The notes beneath the pieces were generated by a model that saw nothing but the letters and a program-made list of their open reading frames with translations, made no database searches and was not told the DNA's origin. Source: Methylotenera versatilis 79 (lineage in GTDB: Bacteria > Pseudomonadota > Gammaproteobacteria > Burkholderiales > Methylophilaceae). Taken from it: a stretch of DNA of 64,000 nucleotides. Positions within the stretch are counted from its first letter, which is position 1. Each line of letters opens with the position of its first letter. A program made the position numbers and the translations under genes. The stretch spans positions 2,294,001 to 2,358,000 of the forward strand of contig NZ_ARVX01000001.1 of the NCBI RefSeq assembly GCF_000384375.1. Reading direction: 5' to 3'. This document shows positions 37,393-46,352 of the stretch, piece after piece.

Positions 37393-37497
37393 TATTTGCC
37401 CCAAATTCGGTTAACTAATCTTGCTAATAATATAAATTAACCACTATTAACATGTACGGTCTAGTAATGGAGTTTAGCCAGCGCAACTAACCAAAAA

Positions 37498-38430
37498 CTA
37501 ACTAGCCCGATAAACTTTTAACGCTTCATCCACCGCTTTACGATCAAATTTTGGTATTAGCAATTCGATAAAGCCGTAAATATAGTTGCGTAAAAACGCA
37601 TCTTTACGTACACCCAAATAAGTTGTGCTGGCTGGGAATAAATGGCTGCAATCTAAACGCACTAAATCCTTATCACGTTCTTCATCATACGCCATATTGG
37701 CAATCAAACCAACGCCCAAACCCAATCCAACATAGGTCTTAATCACGTCAGCATCAATTGCGCTCAATACAATATTCGGCATTACGCCGGCATCGTGGAA
37801 TACTTTTGCTACTGTAATGCTGCCCGTATAAGCAAAGTCATAAGTAATCAATGGAAAACTAGCGACTTTAGACAAAGTGAGCGGCAGCGCGTCAATTAAA
37901 CGATGACCTTTTGGTACAACGATGCAACGATTCCACTCATAACAAGGTAAGCAAAGTAAACGGTCATCTAAACTAATTTTTTCTGTCGCAATACCAATAT
38001 CCGCCTCGCCACTGGCTACTTGCGCAGTCACCTGCGATGGATCGCCTTGGTGAATATTCAACTTAACATGCGGATAAGCATGAATAAACTGTTTAACGGC
38101 TGCGGGTAAAGTGTAACGCGCTTGCGTGTGAGTAGTAGCAATTGTCAACGTACCTGTTTCTACTTTACTGAACTCATCGCCCACGCGTTTGATATTCTGC
38201 ATTTCCAGCATCACAGTGGCTGCCAGTTTTACGATATGTTTACCTGGTTCAGTAATACCAGTTAAACGCTTGCCATTGCGCTGAAAAATCTGTAATTTTA
38301 ATTCGTCTTCCAGCATTTGAATTTGTTTGCTGACACCGGGTTGCGATGTGTGGAGCGCTTCAGCTGCGGCTGAAATATTGAGACCTTGTCGTGCCACTTC
38401 GTGTATATACTTCAGTTGGTGTAGCTTCAT
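37498..38430 (-). CDS. cysB: CysB-type LysR-family transcriptional regulator
   Basis: A 310-residue LysR regulator. The N-terminal winged HTH is MKLHQLKYIHEVARQGLNISAAAEALHTSQPGVSKQI, with the CysB/Cbl-specific MKLHQLKYI start. The effector domain includes TATTHTQARYTLP (TTHTQARY is the CysB ligand signature) and QGDPSQVTAQVASGEADIGIATE. CysB activates sulfate assimilation genes with O-/N-acetylserine as inducer. It is transcribed away from the TauE-type permease gene, with the cys genes beyond it, so it is the likely local regulator. Confidence 0.94.
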   Translation of the reverse strand: MKLHQLKYIHEVARQGLNISAAAEALHTSQPGVSKQIQMLEDELKLQIFQRNGKRLTGITEPGKHIVKLAATVMLEMQNIKRVGDEFSKVETGTLTIATTHTQARYTLPAAVKQFIHAYPHVKLNIHQGDPSQVTAQVASGEADIGIATEKISLDDRLLCLPCYEWNRCIVVPKGHRLIDALPLTLSKVASFPLITYDFAYTGSITVAKVFHDAGVMPNIVLSAIDADVIKTYVGLGLGVGLIANMAYDEERDKDLVRLDCSHLFPASTTYLGVRKDAFLRNYIYGFIELLIPKFDRKAVDEALKVYRAS

Positions 38431-38559
38431 TCATGCACCCTTGGCTCAAAATAATCGTTATAAGCAAATCATATACTAAAATAATAATGTGTTATTAAAT
38501 AATTATATCAATTTCTGCTATATTGTGCGGGTTTACTACCATTTAGGTATGCGCCGCGC
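38431..38559. promoter_or_regulatory. Divergent cysB / sulfur permease promoter region
   Basis: This 129-base AT-rich spacer separates cysB and the TauE-type permease gene. A TATATT hexamer at 38519-38524 is a reasonable -10 box for the rightward gene, but no clear -35 box precedes it. That would suit activation by CysB, which binds long AT-rich sites. No specific CysB site can be defined by eye. Confidence 0.5.
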
Positions 38560-39408
38560 GTGGATTTGATTTCTTATATATTTGCAGGATTTGTAGTTGG
38601 TTTATTAGTTGGATTAACAGGCGTTGGCGGGGGCTCATTAATGACACCCATTTTGCTTATCTTTTTCAATGTAAAAGCGGCAGTCGCAGTTGGCACAGAT
38701 TTACTTTATGCTTCAATCACCAAAAGCGTAGGTATCTTTGCACATGGCAAACTCGGCAATATTGACTGGAAAATCGTCCGCTTATTGGCTTTTGGTAGCA
38801 TTCCTGCCTCAATCATCACAGTTTTATATTTAAAAGATTTAAATATTGCCTCTGACGCTGCGGTTAATAATATTAAATTTTGGCTGGGCATCGCATTGTT
38901 GCTCACTTCGTTGTCTGTACTATTCCGTAATCAATTAGCCCAACTATCCAAAACCGGCGAATGGATCAACCCTAAATACACGCCAAGCTTAACAGTTATT
39001 TTAGGGGTAGTTTTAGGCTTTTTAGTCACGTTAACTTCGGTTGGTGCGGGTGCGTTAGGAGTGACTGCACTATTGATTTTATATCCCAAAACCCCCATTA
39101 CTAAAATCATTGGCTCCGATGTCGCACATGCTGTACCGCTCACTTTGGTTGCTGGCTTAGGCCACGCCAGTTTAGGCACTGTGGATTACAGCCTACTTGG
39201 CACACTACTGATAGGCTCTATTCCTGGCATTTGGATTGGTAGCCATTTAAGTTCTAAAGTAGCTGAACATTGGGTGCGCACGCTGCTCGCTTTAATTTTA
39301 GTATATGTCGGCCAAAAATTAGCCTTTCCTGAATTCAATCAGTTGATTGGCATTTCAATCATATTGTTTTTGGTGGCATTAAAACAGTTAAGTTTTAAAG
39401 AGTCTTAA
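38560..39408 (+). CDS. TauE/SafE (TSUP) family sulfur-compound permease
   Basis: A 282-residue membrane protein with about eight hydrophobic segments. The two-fold repeat of TauE/SafE proteins is visible: GLLVGLTGVGGGSLMTPIL near the N-terminus, and LGFLVTLTSVGAGALGVTALL in the second half. Members export or import sulfite, sulfonates or related ions. It starts at a GTG (38560); no in-frame ATG precedes the first membrane segment. Position between cysB and cysI suggests sulfate/sulfite transport for assimilation. Confidence 0.88.
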   Translation: MDLISYIFAGFVVGLLVGLTGVGGGSLMTPILLIFFNVKAAVAVGTDLLYASITKSVGIFAHGKLGNIDWKIVRLLAFGSIPASIITVLYLKDLNIASDAAVNNIKFWLGIALLLTSLSVLFRNQLAQLSKTGEWINPKYTPSLTVILGVVLGFLVTLTSVGAGALGVTALLILYPKTPITKIIGSDVAHAVPLTLVAGLGHASLGTVDYSLLGTLLIGSIPGIWIGSHLSSKVAEHWVRTLLALILVYVGQKLAFPEFNQLIGISIILFLVALKQLSFKES

Positions 39409-39498
39409 AGCAAATATCTTAGCTTTGAGTTTTTAGACTGAATTTATTGTTAAGTTTATTGAATAAAAGCTTTATTTATACAAGCAGTTTTTGGATTA

Positions 39499-39535
39499 AA
39501 CCTGATTTTAGATTAAAATATCAGGTTAGCTTTTT
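39499..39535 (+). terminator. Hairpin with U tract after the permease gene
   Basis: The arms aacctgat (39499-39506) and atcaggtt (39520-39527) enclose a further AT-rich inner stem. A run of five T follows at 39531-39535. It lies 90 bases after the permease stop and 60 bases before cysI. It could end permease transcription or act as a leader element of the cys operon. Confidence 0.5.
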
Positions 39536-39594
39536 AGCCAAACAAATGTTAGCCATAGAAACTATCAGCACGGAAGAAATGCAGCAGAAAAATT

Positions 39595-41268
39595 ATGTAT
39601 AAGTACGATAAATTAGACCAACAAATTGTCGACGAGCGCGTTGCACAATATCGCGACCAAACCCGCCGCTTTTTAGCAGGTGAACTCACTGAAGAAGAGT
39701 TTCGCCCATTACGCTTGCAAAATGGCTTGTATATTCAGCGCCACGCGCCGATGTTTCGCATTGCCGTGCCTTATGGCATGTTGTCTAGCAAACAATTACA
39801 CAAGCTTGGCGACATCGCAAAAAAATACGATAGAGATTATGGTCACTTTAGTACGCGCCAAAATCTGCAACTCAACTGGCCCAAATTAGAAGATGTGCCA
39901 GATATTCTAGCTGAACTCGCCACGGTTGAAATGCACGCAATTCAAACCTCTGGCAATTGCATACGCAACATTACGACCGATCAATTTGCAGGCATCGCGC
40001 CTGATGAAGTAATTGATCCACGTGCAATGGCTGAAATCATGCGCCAATGGAGTACATTCCATCCAGAGTTCGCTTTGTTGCCACGCAAATTTAAAATTGC
40101 GGTTTCGGGCACCAAACAAGACCGAGCGATTGTACAAGCACACGATATTGGCATGGAGTTTTATACCGACGTTGCGGGTAAATTAGCGATTAAGGTTTGG
40201 GTGGGTGGCGGATTAGGCCGCACACCAATATTAGGCTCTGTTATCCGCGAACATTTAGAGTGGCAACATGCGCTCACCTATTGCGAAGCGATTGTTCGTG
40301 TGTATAACTTACACGGTCGTCGCGATAACTCATACAAAGCACGCATTAAGATTTTGGTGAAAGCACTTGGTATTGAAGAATTCAAAAATCAAGTCGAAGC
40401 CGAATGGGTGCACTTAAAAGACGCACCAAATACTATTACGGAAGCTGAATTAGCCCGCGTTGGCAAGCATTTCGAGGCGATGCCTTACGAAAACTTGAAT
40501 GCGCACGATTCAAACTTTGATGCTGCAATCGCAAGCAACCCTGCCTTTGCTGCTTGGGTGAAACGTTGTGTGCATGCGCATAAACAAGCAGGTTACCGCG
40601 CTGTAACGCTATCACTGAAACCGCATGGCAAAGCACCAGGCGATGCTACTAGCGAGCAAATGCATGTGGTCGCGGATTTAGCCGCACAATATAGCTTTGG
40701 TGAACTGCGCGTTTCGCATGAACAAAACTTAATCTTGGCAGATGTTAAGTTAAGTGATTTGTATAGCGTTTGGGAAAAAGCGCGCGCTGCTGGTTTGGCG
40801 ACGCCGAACATTGGCTTGCTCACCGATATTATTTGCTGCCCAGGCGGTGATTTTTGTAGCTTGGCAAACGCTAAAAGCATTCCAATTGCAGAAGCGATTC
40901 AAATGCAATTCGATAATTTAGATTATTTGCATGACATTGGCGATATTGAACTCAACATTTCAGGTTGTATGAATGCTTGCGGTCACCATCACGTTGGTCA
41001 TATCGGCATTCTAGGCGTAGATAAAGACGGTTCGGAATGGTATCAAGTATCCATCGGCGGCAAACAAGGCAATGATGCCAGCCTTGGCACAGTGATTGGC
41101 CCTGCATTCTCTGCAGATGAAATGCCTGGCGTTGTACAAAAACTGATTGATCTTTATATTAAAGAGCGCACTCCAGAAGAGCTATTCATCGACACAACAC
41201 GTCGTCTTGGTATTGCACCGTTTAAAGCGCATGTTTATGCCAAAAATGAAGAGATTGCATCTGTATGA
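39595..41268 (+). CDS. cysI: Sulfite reductase hemoprotein (nitrite/sulfite reductase family)
   Basis: A 557-residue siroheme-[4Fe-4S] reductase that reduces sulfite to sulfide. The N-terminal ferredoxin-like repeats include GHFSTRQNLQLNW, TSGNCIRN and KIAVSGTKQDRA. The cofactor cysteines appear in DIICCPGGDFCSLA and NISGCMNACGHHH at about 413-463. No flavoprotein cysJ is adjacent, so the electron donor may be ferredoxin or another reductase. The ATG start overlaps nothing upstream. Its end overlaps the DUF934 gene by 4 bases (ATGA), a tight operon. Confidence 0.93.
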   Translation: MYKYDKLDQQIVDERVAQYRDQTRRFLAGELTEEEFRPLRLQNGLYIQRHAPMFRIAVPYGMLSSKQLHKLGDIAKKYDRDYGHFSTRQNLQLNWPKLEDVPDILAELATVEMHAIQTSGNCIRNITTDQFAGIAPDEVIDPRAMAEIMRQWSTFHPEFALLPRKFKIAVSGTKQDRAIVQAHDIGMEFYTDVAGKLAIKVWVGGGLGRTPILGSVIREHLEWQHALTYCEAIVRVYNLHGRRDNSYKARIKILVKALGIEEFKNQVEAEWVHLKDAPNTITEAELARVGKHFEAMPYENLNAHDSNFDAAIASNPAFAAWVKRCVHAHKQAGYRAVTLSLKPHGKAPGDATSEQMHVVADLAAQYSFGELRVSHEQNLILADVKLSDLYSVWEKARAAGLATPNIGLLTDIICCPGGDFCSLANAKSIPIAEAIQMQFDNLDYLHDIGDIELNISGCMNACGHHHVGHIGILGVDKDGSEWYQVSIGGKQGNDASLGTVIGPAFSADEMPGVVQKLIDLYIKERTPEELFIDTTRRLGIAPFKAHVYAKNEEIASV

Positions 41269-41885
41269 GTAATTTAATTCAACTTAATAATAATGATGCT
41301 GCTAGCATTGTAGAAAATACTTGGGTTACGGTACAACTTCCGCCCAGCAACGTAGAGGCGCGCAAACAAGCTGGTAAGGTTGTTCTGTTTAAATTAACAG
41401 GTGAAGCTACCGTTACTGAAACACAAATTGCTGATACGGCAATTCCAGCGACAGGCAAAATCATTGTGCCTTTAAGCGTGTTTATTGCGCGTAAAGGCGA
41501 ATTGTTAACGCGCATTTCAAATGGTGAAGTTGGCGTATGGATAGATACGCATGAAGTATTAGCAGATTTAGTTAACGATCAAGTCGACTTAAATGTGCTA
41601 CCTATTATCGCGGTGCATGTAGAGCGTTTTGCTGATGGCCGTATTTTCTCGCTGGGCACCCTATTGCGCACGCGTTATGGCTTTAAAAATGAGTTGCGCG
41701 CTATTGGTGATGTGTTGCGAGATCAATTGTTTTTCTTAAAACGTAGCGGCTTTAATAGTTATTTAATTCGCGCCGATCGCTCAGCCAACGATGCTTTAGC
41801 CAGTTTGAAAGATTTCACAGCACCTTACCAAGGTGCTGTAGATGAGCCACGCCCAGTATTTGCGCGTTATAACAGGACAGCATAA
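41265..41885 (+). CDS. DUF934 protein of the sulfite reductase operon
   Basis: A 206-residue protein of the DUF934 family. The family signature is in the C-terminal half: HVERFADGRIFSLGTLLRTRYGF, RAIGDVLRDQLFFLKRSGFNSYLIR. These genes occur almost always between cysI and cysH in proteobacteria, suggesting a role in sulfite reductase assembly or electron supply, not proven. It overlaps cysI by 4 bases and touches cysH, so all three are probably translated together. Confidence 0.9.
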   Translation: MSNLIQLNNNDAASIVENTWVTVQLPPSNVEARKQAGKVVLFKLTGEATVTETQIADTAIPATGKIIVPLSVFIARKGELLTRISNGEVGVWIDTHEVLADLVNDQVDLNVLPIIAVHVERFADGRIFSLGTLLRTRYGFKNELRAIGDVLRDQLFFLKRSGFNSYLIRADRSANDALASLKDFTAPYQGAVDEPRPVFARYNRTA

Positions 41886-42643
41886 TGTCAGGCGAGGTTT
41901 CATTCTTAAAGCCTACCGCAATTAATCCAGCCACACAGCCGGTGCTAACTGATGCGTTGCAAGCCAGTGTGAACGCAAAAACTGATCAAGTATTAGCTCT
42001 ATTAAAAAATGCTTCAAATGAGCTAGTCAGCATCACTTTTGCTAATAGCTTTGGCGCAGAAGATATGGTGCTGACTGATATTATTGCAAAAAATCAATTA
42101 CCTATCGAGATTTTCTCACTAGATACTGGTCGTTTACCTGTTGAAACGTATGACTTAATTGCAGAAACAGAACGGCATTACAACACCAAGTTAAATGTGT
42201 TTTTTCCACAGGCAGCAACCGTCGAATTTTATGTGAAAACAAATGGCATTAATGCCTTTTATGAATCGATTGAATTACGCAAAAGTTGCTGCCACATGCG
42301 TAAAGTAGAACCTTTACAACGCGCGCTTAAAGATAAAAAAGCTTGGGTGACAGGTATGCGCGCAGCGCAAGCAACCACGCGTTCTAGCTTACCCGTGCGC
42401 GAATTTGATGATGCTAACGGATTAGAGAAATTTAACCCGTTAAGTGATTGGTCTGAACAAGAGATTTGGGCTTATATCCGCATGTATAACGTGCCATATA
42501 ACAAATTGCACGACCAATTTTATCCAAGTATCGGTTGCGCACCTTGTACCCGTGCCATTGCAATGGGTGAAGACGTGCGTGCCGGCCGTTGGTGGTGGGA
42601 AGACCCAACCAGCAAAGAATGCGGTCTGCATGTTAAAAAATAA
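41885..42643 (+). CDS. cysH: Phosphoadenosine/adenosine phosphosulfate reductase
   Basis: A 252-residue reductase making sulfite from APS or PAPS. The PP-loop-like nucleotide-binding region is ANSFGAEDMVLTD, with FSLDTGRLP. Four cysteines occur as CC in KSCCHMRKVEPL and CxxC in YPSIGCAPCTRAI. This CC...CxxC set binds a [4Fe-4S] cluster and is typical of APS-type reductases, so APS is the likelier substrate, which fits the absence of cysC in the window. It directly follows DUF934 and precedes a VOC gene. Confidence 0.94.
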   Translation: MSGEVSFLKPTAINPATQPVLTDALQASVNAKTDQVLALLKNASNELVSITFANSFGAEDMVLTDIIAKNQLPIEIFSLDTGRLPVETYDLIAETERHYNTKLNVFFPQAATVEFYVKTNGINAFYESIELRKSCCHMRKVEPLQRALKDKKAWVTGMRAAQATTRSSLPVREFDDANGLEKFNPLSDWSEQEIWAYIRMYNVPYNKLHDQFYPSIGCAPCTRAIAMGEDVRAGRWWWEDPTSKECGLHVKK

Positions 42644-42651
42644 ATATTTTT

Positions 42652-43005
42652 ATGCATCTACATGAAAAATTAAATTACGTTGAATATCCTGCACAAAATA
42701 TCGCGGCAACTAAGCATTTCTTCGAAACCGCTTTTTCTTGGGAATTCATGGATTACGGCCCCGATTATGTAGCCTTTTCAAATGAAGGCTTAGATGGTGG
42801 ATTCTTTACCTCTAACCATGCTTCTACAACCCAAAATGGCGGTGCTTTATTGGTGTTCTATAGTAGCGATTTAGAGGCAACGCTTAGCAAAGTAAAGCAA
42901 GCTGGCGGTGTTATTAGTAAAGATATTTTTGACTTTCCTGGCGGTCGTCGTTTTCAATTTTTAGAGCCTAGTGGCAATGAATTTGCTGTATGGTCAGATG
43001 CATAA
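42652..43005 (+). CDS. VOC-superfamily (glyoxalase-like) protein
   Basis: A 117-residue protein with the vicinal oxygen chelate fold: LNYVEYPAQNIAATKHFFETAFSW at the start and a C-terminal GGRRFQFLEPSGNEFAVW. The fold forms metal-dependent lyases, dioxygenases or resistance proteins. It lies 8 bases after cysH and 44 bases before cysD, inside the sulfate assimilation operon, where such a gene is not standard. Its substrate cannot be assigned; a role in detoxifying a sulfur- or aldehyde-containing metabolite is only a guess. Confidence 0.85.
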   Translation: MHLHEKLNYVEYPAQNIAATKHFFETAFSWEFMDYGPDYVAFSNEGLDGGFFTSNHASTTQNGGALLVFYSSDLEATLSKVKQAGGVISKDIFDFPGGRRFQFLEPSGNEFAVWSDA

Positions 43006-43049
43006 ATTTTTAAAGTAATACATTAATTATATAAAGTAAATTATTGAAT

Positions 43050-43985
43050 ATGTTAAATAATACCCATAAACCATTATCGCATTTAGATTGGCTAGAAGCT
43101 GAAGCCATTCATATTTTGCGTGAAGTGGCAGGTCAATGCAGCAATCCTGTATTACTATTTTCAGGCGGCAAAGATTCACTTTGTATTTTACGCTTAGCTG
43201 AAAAAGCGTTCCGTCCTGGTCGTTTTCCATTTCCACTTTTGCACATTGATACTGGGCATAACTATCAAGAAGTGATTAACTTTAGAGATCAGCGTGCCAC
43301 TGAATTAGGTGAGCGACTCATTGTGCGCTCTGTTGAAGACTCAATGCAGCGCGGCACTGTGGTATTAAAAAGCGCTGATGAGCCACGCAACAAACATCAG
43401 TCTGTTACGTTGCTTGAAGCGATTGAAGAGTTTGGTTTTGATTGTTGTATTGGTGGTGCGCGCCGGGACGAAGAAAAAGCACGCGCTAAAGAACGTATCA
43501 TGAGTTTCCGTGATGAATTTGGTCAATGGGATCCAAAAAATCAACGTCCAGAATTATGGAATCTGTATAACGCCCGTTCACATAAAGGTGAAAATATCCG
43601 CGCCTTCCCTATTTCAAACTGGACAGAAATGGATGTTTGGCAATATATCGAACGTGAAAACTTAGAATTACCTAGCATTTATTTTGCACATCAACGCGAT
43701 ATATTTATGCGCGGTGGTGATATGTATCCTGCCAACGTAAAATTAGCAAACGGCGAAGTGATTAACCAACCGAAAAACGGTGAAGAAATCATCAATATGC
43801 AAGTACGTTTTAGAACAGTTGGTGATATTACTTGCACGGCACCAGTGATTAGTGATGCTGATAGTGTTAGAAAAATCGTGGTAGAAACCGCAACGACAAC
43901 CATTACAGAACGTGGCGCAACGCGTTTAGACGATCAAACATCAGATGCCAGCATGGAACAGCGTAAAAAAGAAGGTTATTTCTAA
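43050..43985 (+). CDS. cysD: Sulfate adenylyltransferase subunit 2
   Basis: An approximately 311-residue ATP sulfurylase small subunit that forms APS from sulfate and ATP with CysN. It has the PP-loop LLFSGGKDSLCILRLAEKAF, LLHIDTGHNYQEV, CCIGGARRDEEKARAKER and SNWTEMDVWQYIERE. The frame begins at a TTG (43044); the ATG at 43050 (MLNNTHKPLSH) is preferred. Its stop overlaps the cysN start by one base (TAATG), coupling the two subunits. Confidence 0.96.
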   Translation: MLNNTHKPLSHLDWLEAEAIHILREVAGQCSNPVLLFSGGKDSLCILRLAEKAFRPGRFPFPLLHIDTGHNYQEVINFRDQRATELGERLIVRSVEDSMQRGTVVLKSADEPRNKHQSVTLLEAIEEFGFDCCIGGARRDEEKARAKERIMSFRDEFGQWDPKNQRPELWNLYNARSHKGENIRAFPISNWTEMDVWQYIERENLELPSIYFAHQRDIFMRGGDMYPANVKLANGEVINQPKNGEEIINMQVRFRTVGDITCTAPVISDADSVRKIVVETATTTITERGATRLDDQTSDASMEQRKKEGYF

Positions 43986-45283
43986 TGAGCAGTATCAACA
44001 CAACAAATAATATCAACATCCATAACGATAGCCTTTTGCGCTTTATGACATGCGGCAGTGTTGATGACGGCAAAAGCACGCTGATTGGTCGCTTACTATT
44101 TGATACCAAAACGATTTTGGCCGATACGCTCACACAAATCTCAAACACATCAAAAAAACGTGGCATGGAAGCCGTTGATTTATCATTGTTAACCGATGGC
44201 TTGCAAGCAGAACGCGAACAAGGTATTACCATCGACGTTGCCTATCGTTATTTTAGTACCGGTACACGCAAATACATTATTGCCGATGCGCCTGGCCACG
44301 AACAATATACTCGCAACATGGTGACTGCAGCGTCTACTGCCAATTTAGCTATCATTTTGATTGATGCCCGTCGTGGCGTGCTCACACAAACGCGTCGCCA
44401 CAGCTATTTAGCACATTTGGTGGGGATTCAGCACATTGTCGTAGCGGTGAATAAAATGGATTTGGTCAATTATGATCAAGCCGTTTATGACAAGATTTGC
44501 TCGGACTACTTAGCATTTGCGACTGAAATCGGTTTTGCACAATCGAGAGAAATTCGTTTTATTCCATTGTCTGCCTTAAATGGCGATATGTTGGTTGACC
44601 GTTTGGATAATATGCCTTGGTATACCAATGAAACGTTACTAGAAATATTAGAATCCGCACCCGCTGCACATGTTGATGTAGATGAAGAATTCCGTTTTCC
44701 AGTACAGTTTGTTTGTCGCCCACATGCAAGCGCGGATGCTGATCTACACGACTTTAGAGGCTTTATGGGTCGTATTGAAAGTGGTAACATTGCGGTTGGT
44801 GACGCCGTTACCGTATTGCCAAACGGCTATCAATCAACCGTAAAAGCTATTCAATTGGGTGACACGCATCTACAAAGTGCGCAAAGTGAGCAATCAGTCA
44901 CACTATTATTAGCAGATGAAATCGACACCTCACGCGGCGATATGATTGTTAAATCTGGCAGCGCTATTCAACCAGTCAAGCAAATTGAAGCATTTGTTTG
45001 CTGGTTATCTGAAACGCCGTTATCACCTGCCCGCACTTATGTTATTCGTCATACCACGCGCGAATCAAAAGCAAAAGTTGGCAATATTTCATACAAAGTA
45101 GACGTTAACACGTTGGAACAACAACCTACGACTGAACTCAAAATGAACGACATTGCACGTATTAATTTTAAGCTTGCGCAACCGTTAATGGTCGATAGCT
45201 ACAACACAAATCGTGCAACTGGTGCTTTTATTGTGATTGATGAAAGTACAAACAACACTGTCGGCGCTGGCATGATTGTATAA
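43985..45283 (+). CDS. cysN: Sulfate adenylyltransferase subunit 1 (GTPase)
   Basis: A 432-residue EF-Tu-like GTPase that drives APS formation by CysD. The G motifs are GSVDDGKSTLIGRLL (G1), DAPGHEQYTRNM (G3) and NKMDLV (G4). Elongation-factor-like beta-barrel domains follow. It lacks the C-terminal CysC kinase domain found in NodQ-type fusions, consistent with an APS-only pathway. It is coupled to cysD and is followed 61 bases later by fdxA. Confidence 0.96.
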   Translation: MSSINTTNNINIHNDSLLRFMTCGSVDDGKSTLIGRLLFDTKTILADTLTQISNTSKKRGMEAVDLSLLTDGLQAEREQGITIDVAYRYFSTGTRKYIIADAPGHEQYTRNMVTAASTANLAIILIDARRGVLTQTRRHSYLAHLVGIQHIVVAVNKMDLVNYDQAVYDKICSDYLAFATEIGFAQSREIRFIPLSALNGDMLVDRLDNMPWYTNETLLEILESAPAAHVDVDEEFRFPVQFVCRPHASADADLHDFRGFMGRIESGNIAVGDAVTVLPNGYQSTVKAIQLGDTHLQSAQSEQSVTLLLADEIDTSRGDMIVKSGSAIQPVKQIEAFVCWLSETPLSPARTYVIRHTTRESKAKVGNISYKVDVNTLEQQPTTELKMNDIARINFKLAQPLMVDSYNTNRATGAFIVIDESTNNTVGAGMIV

Positions 45284-45344
45284 ATCAAAAAAATGATTAG
45301 AATTGAATAAGATTAATTAGTAAGATTTAGTAGAAGGAAGAAAA

Positions 45345-45674
45345 ATGACTTACGTAGTCACCGAAAACTGTATCCAATGCAAATTTACCGATTGCGTTGA
45401 TGTATGCCCAGTGGATTGTTTTGTAGAAGGCCCTAACTTTTTAGCCATTAACCCGGATGAATGTATTGATTGCACACTGTGTGTCGCCGAATGCCCTGCA
45501 GAAGCTATTTTTGCAGAAGACGATGTGCCAGCAGATCAGCAGGAGTATATTGCATTAAATGCGCGCTTGGCTGAATTGTGGCCAACGATTACCAGCCGAA
45601 AAGAAGCGCTGCCAGATGCAGAAGCTATGAATGGCGCATCAGGTAAACGTGATCTTTTAATTGAGGAAGCTTAA
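45345..45674 (+). CDS. fdxA: Seven-iron ferredoxin FdxA
   Basis: A 109-residue 7Fe ferredoxin. The N-terminal cluster region is [18 protein letters not shown] and the second is [16 protein letters not shown]; the first supplies a [3Fe-4S] and the second a [4Fe-4S] cluster as in Azotobacter-type FdI/FdxA. It has an AGAAGGAAG-type ribosome site before the ATG. As it directly follows the cys operon and no cysJ is near, it could be the electron donor for CysI, an inference. A strong terminator follows. Confidence 0.95.
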   Translation: MTYVVTENCIQCKFTDCVDVCPVDCFVEGPNFLAINPDECIDCTLCVAECPAEAIFAEDDVPADQQEYIALNARLAELWPTITSRKEALPDAEAMNGASGKRDLLIEEA

Positions 45675-45718
45675 TTCTTAGCATTTAAATTTATCAACTT
45701 AAAATAATGTAACAATAC

Positions 45719-45747
45719 AAAGGAGGCAATTGCCTCCTTTTGTTTTA
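45719..45747 (+). terminator. Intrinsic terminator after fdxA
   Basis: The palindrome aaaggaggcaattgcctccttt (45719-45740) folds as a nine-base-pair GC-containing stem with a four-base loop and is followed by tgtttta. It lies 45 bases after fdxA and ends the cys-fdxA transcript. Confidence 0.9.
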
Positions 45748-45799
45748 TTACATGAATCTTTTTTAATTAACAATACGAATTGAATAAAAAGCAGTTTTA

Positions 45800-46330
45800 A
45801 TGACACCAGCACTTAAATATTTACAACACTACCCGCTTGCTCTGCAAGATAAAATTAGGCAACTGCAAAAACAGGGCTTGCTTGGTGAGTACATTTCAAT
45901 ACGTTATCCTCAGTTGCATACAATTCAAACCGATAGAGCCCTCTACACTTATGCGAATGAGATTAAGCAGGCGTTTTTACGCACCGCTCCGTTGCTGGAT
46001 AAAGTGCATTACGATAATAGGCTTGGTATAGAACATCATGCGCTTGGATTGAACACAGCAATTTCGCGTGTGCAAGGCGGTAAGCTAAAAGCCAAAAAAG
46101 AAATTAAAATCTCTTCGTTTTTTAAAACTGCACCTAGTGATTTCTTACGAATGATTGTTGTGCATGAACTGGCACATCTTAAAGAACGCAATCACGACAA
46201 AGCTTTTTACCAGCTATGTCAGCACATGGAACCCGCTTACCATCAATTAGAGTTTGATTGCCGGGTTTATTTGCTTTGGAAAAATGAAGTGGCAATTAAA
46301 ATAATGGCGCCTAAACTACTGGCGCCATGA
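45800..46330 (+). CDS. YgjP-type metallopeptidase (DUF45)
   Basis: A 176-residue protein of the YgjP/WLM-like metal-dependent hydrolase family. The zinc motif is VHELAHLKERNHDKAFY, in which HELAH gives two His ligands and the downstream His the third. An upstream SRVQGGKLKAKKEIKIS stretch fits the family. The start ATG follows the fdxA terminator. The final codons lie within a hairpin shared with the converging doxX gene. Confidence 0.85.
   Translation: MTPALKYLQHYPLALQDKIRQLQKQGLLGEYISIRYPQLHTIQTDRALYTYANEIKQAFLRTAPLLDKVHYDNRLGIEHHALGLNTAISRVQGGKLKAKKEIKISSFFKTAPSDFLRMIVVHELAHLKERNHDKAFYQLCQHMEPAYHQLEFDCRVYLLWKNEVAIKIMAPKLLAP
46298..46328 (-). terminator. Terminator for doxX lying in the 3' end of the facing gene
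   Basis: The arms atggcgcc (46304-46311) and ggcgccat (46321-46328) are exact reverse complements around a 9-base loop. Read leftward the stem is followed by TTATTTT, an adequate U tract for doxX transcripts. The hairpin is inside the last codons of the YgjP-type gene. Confidence 0.7.
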
Positions 46331-46352
46331 TGTGATTATTGAGATAAATTGT

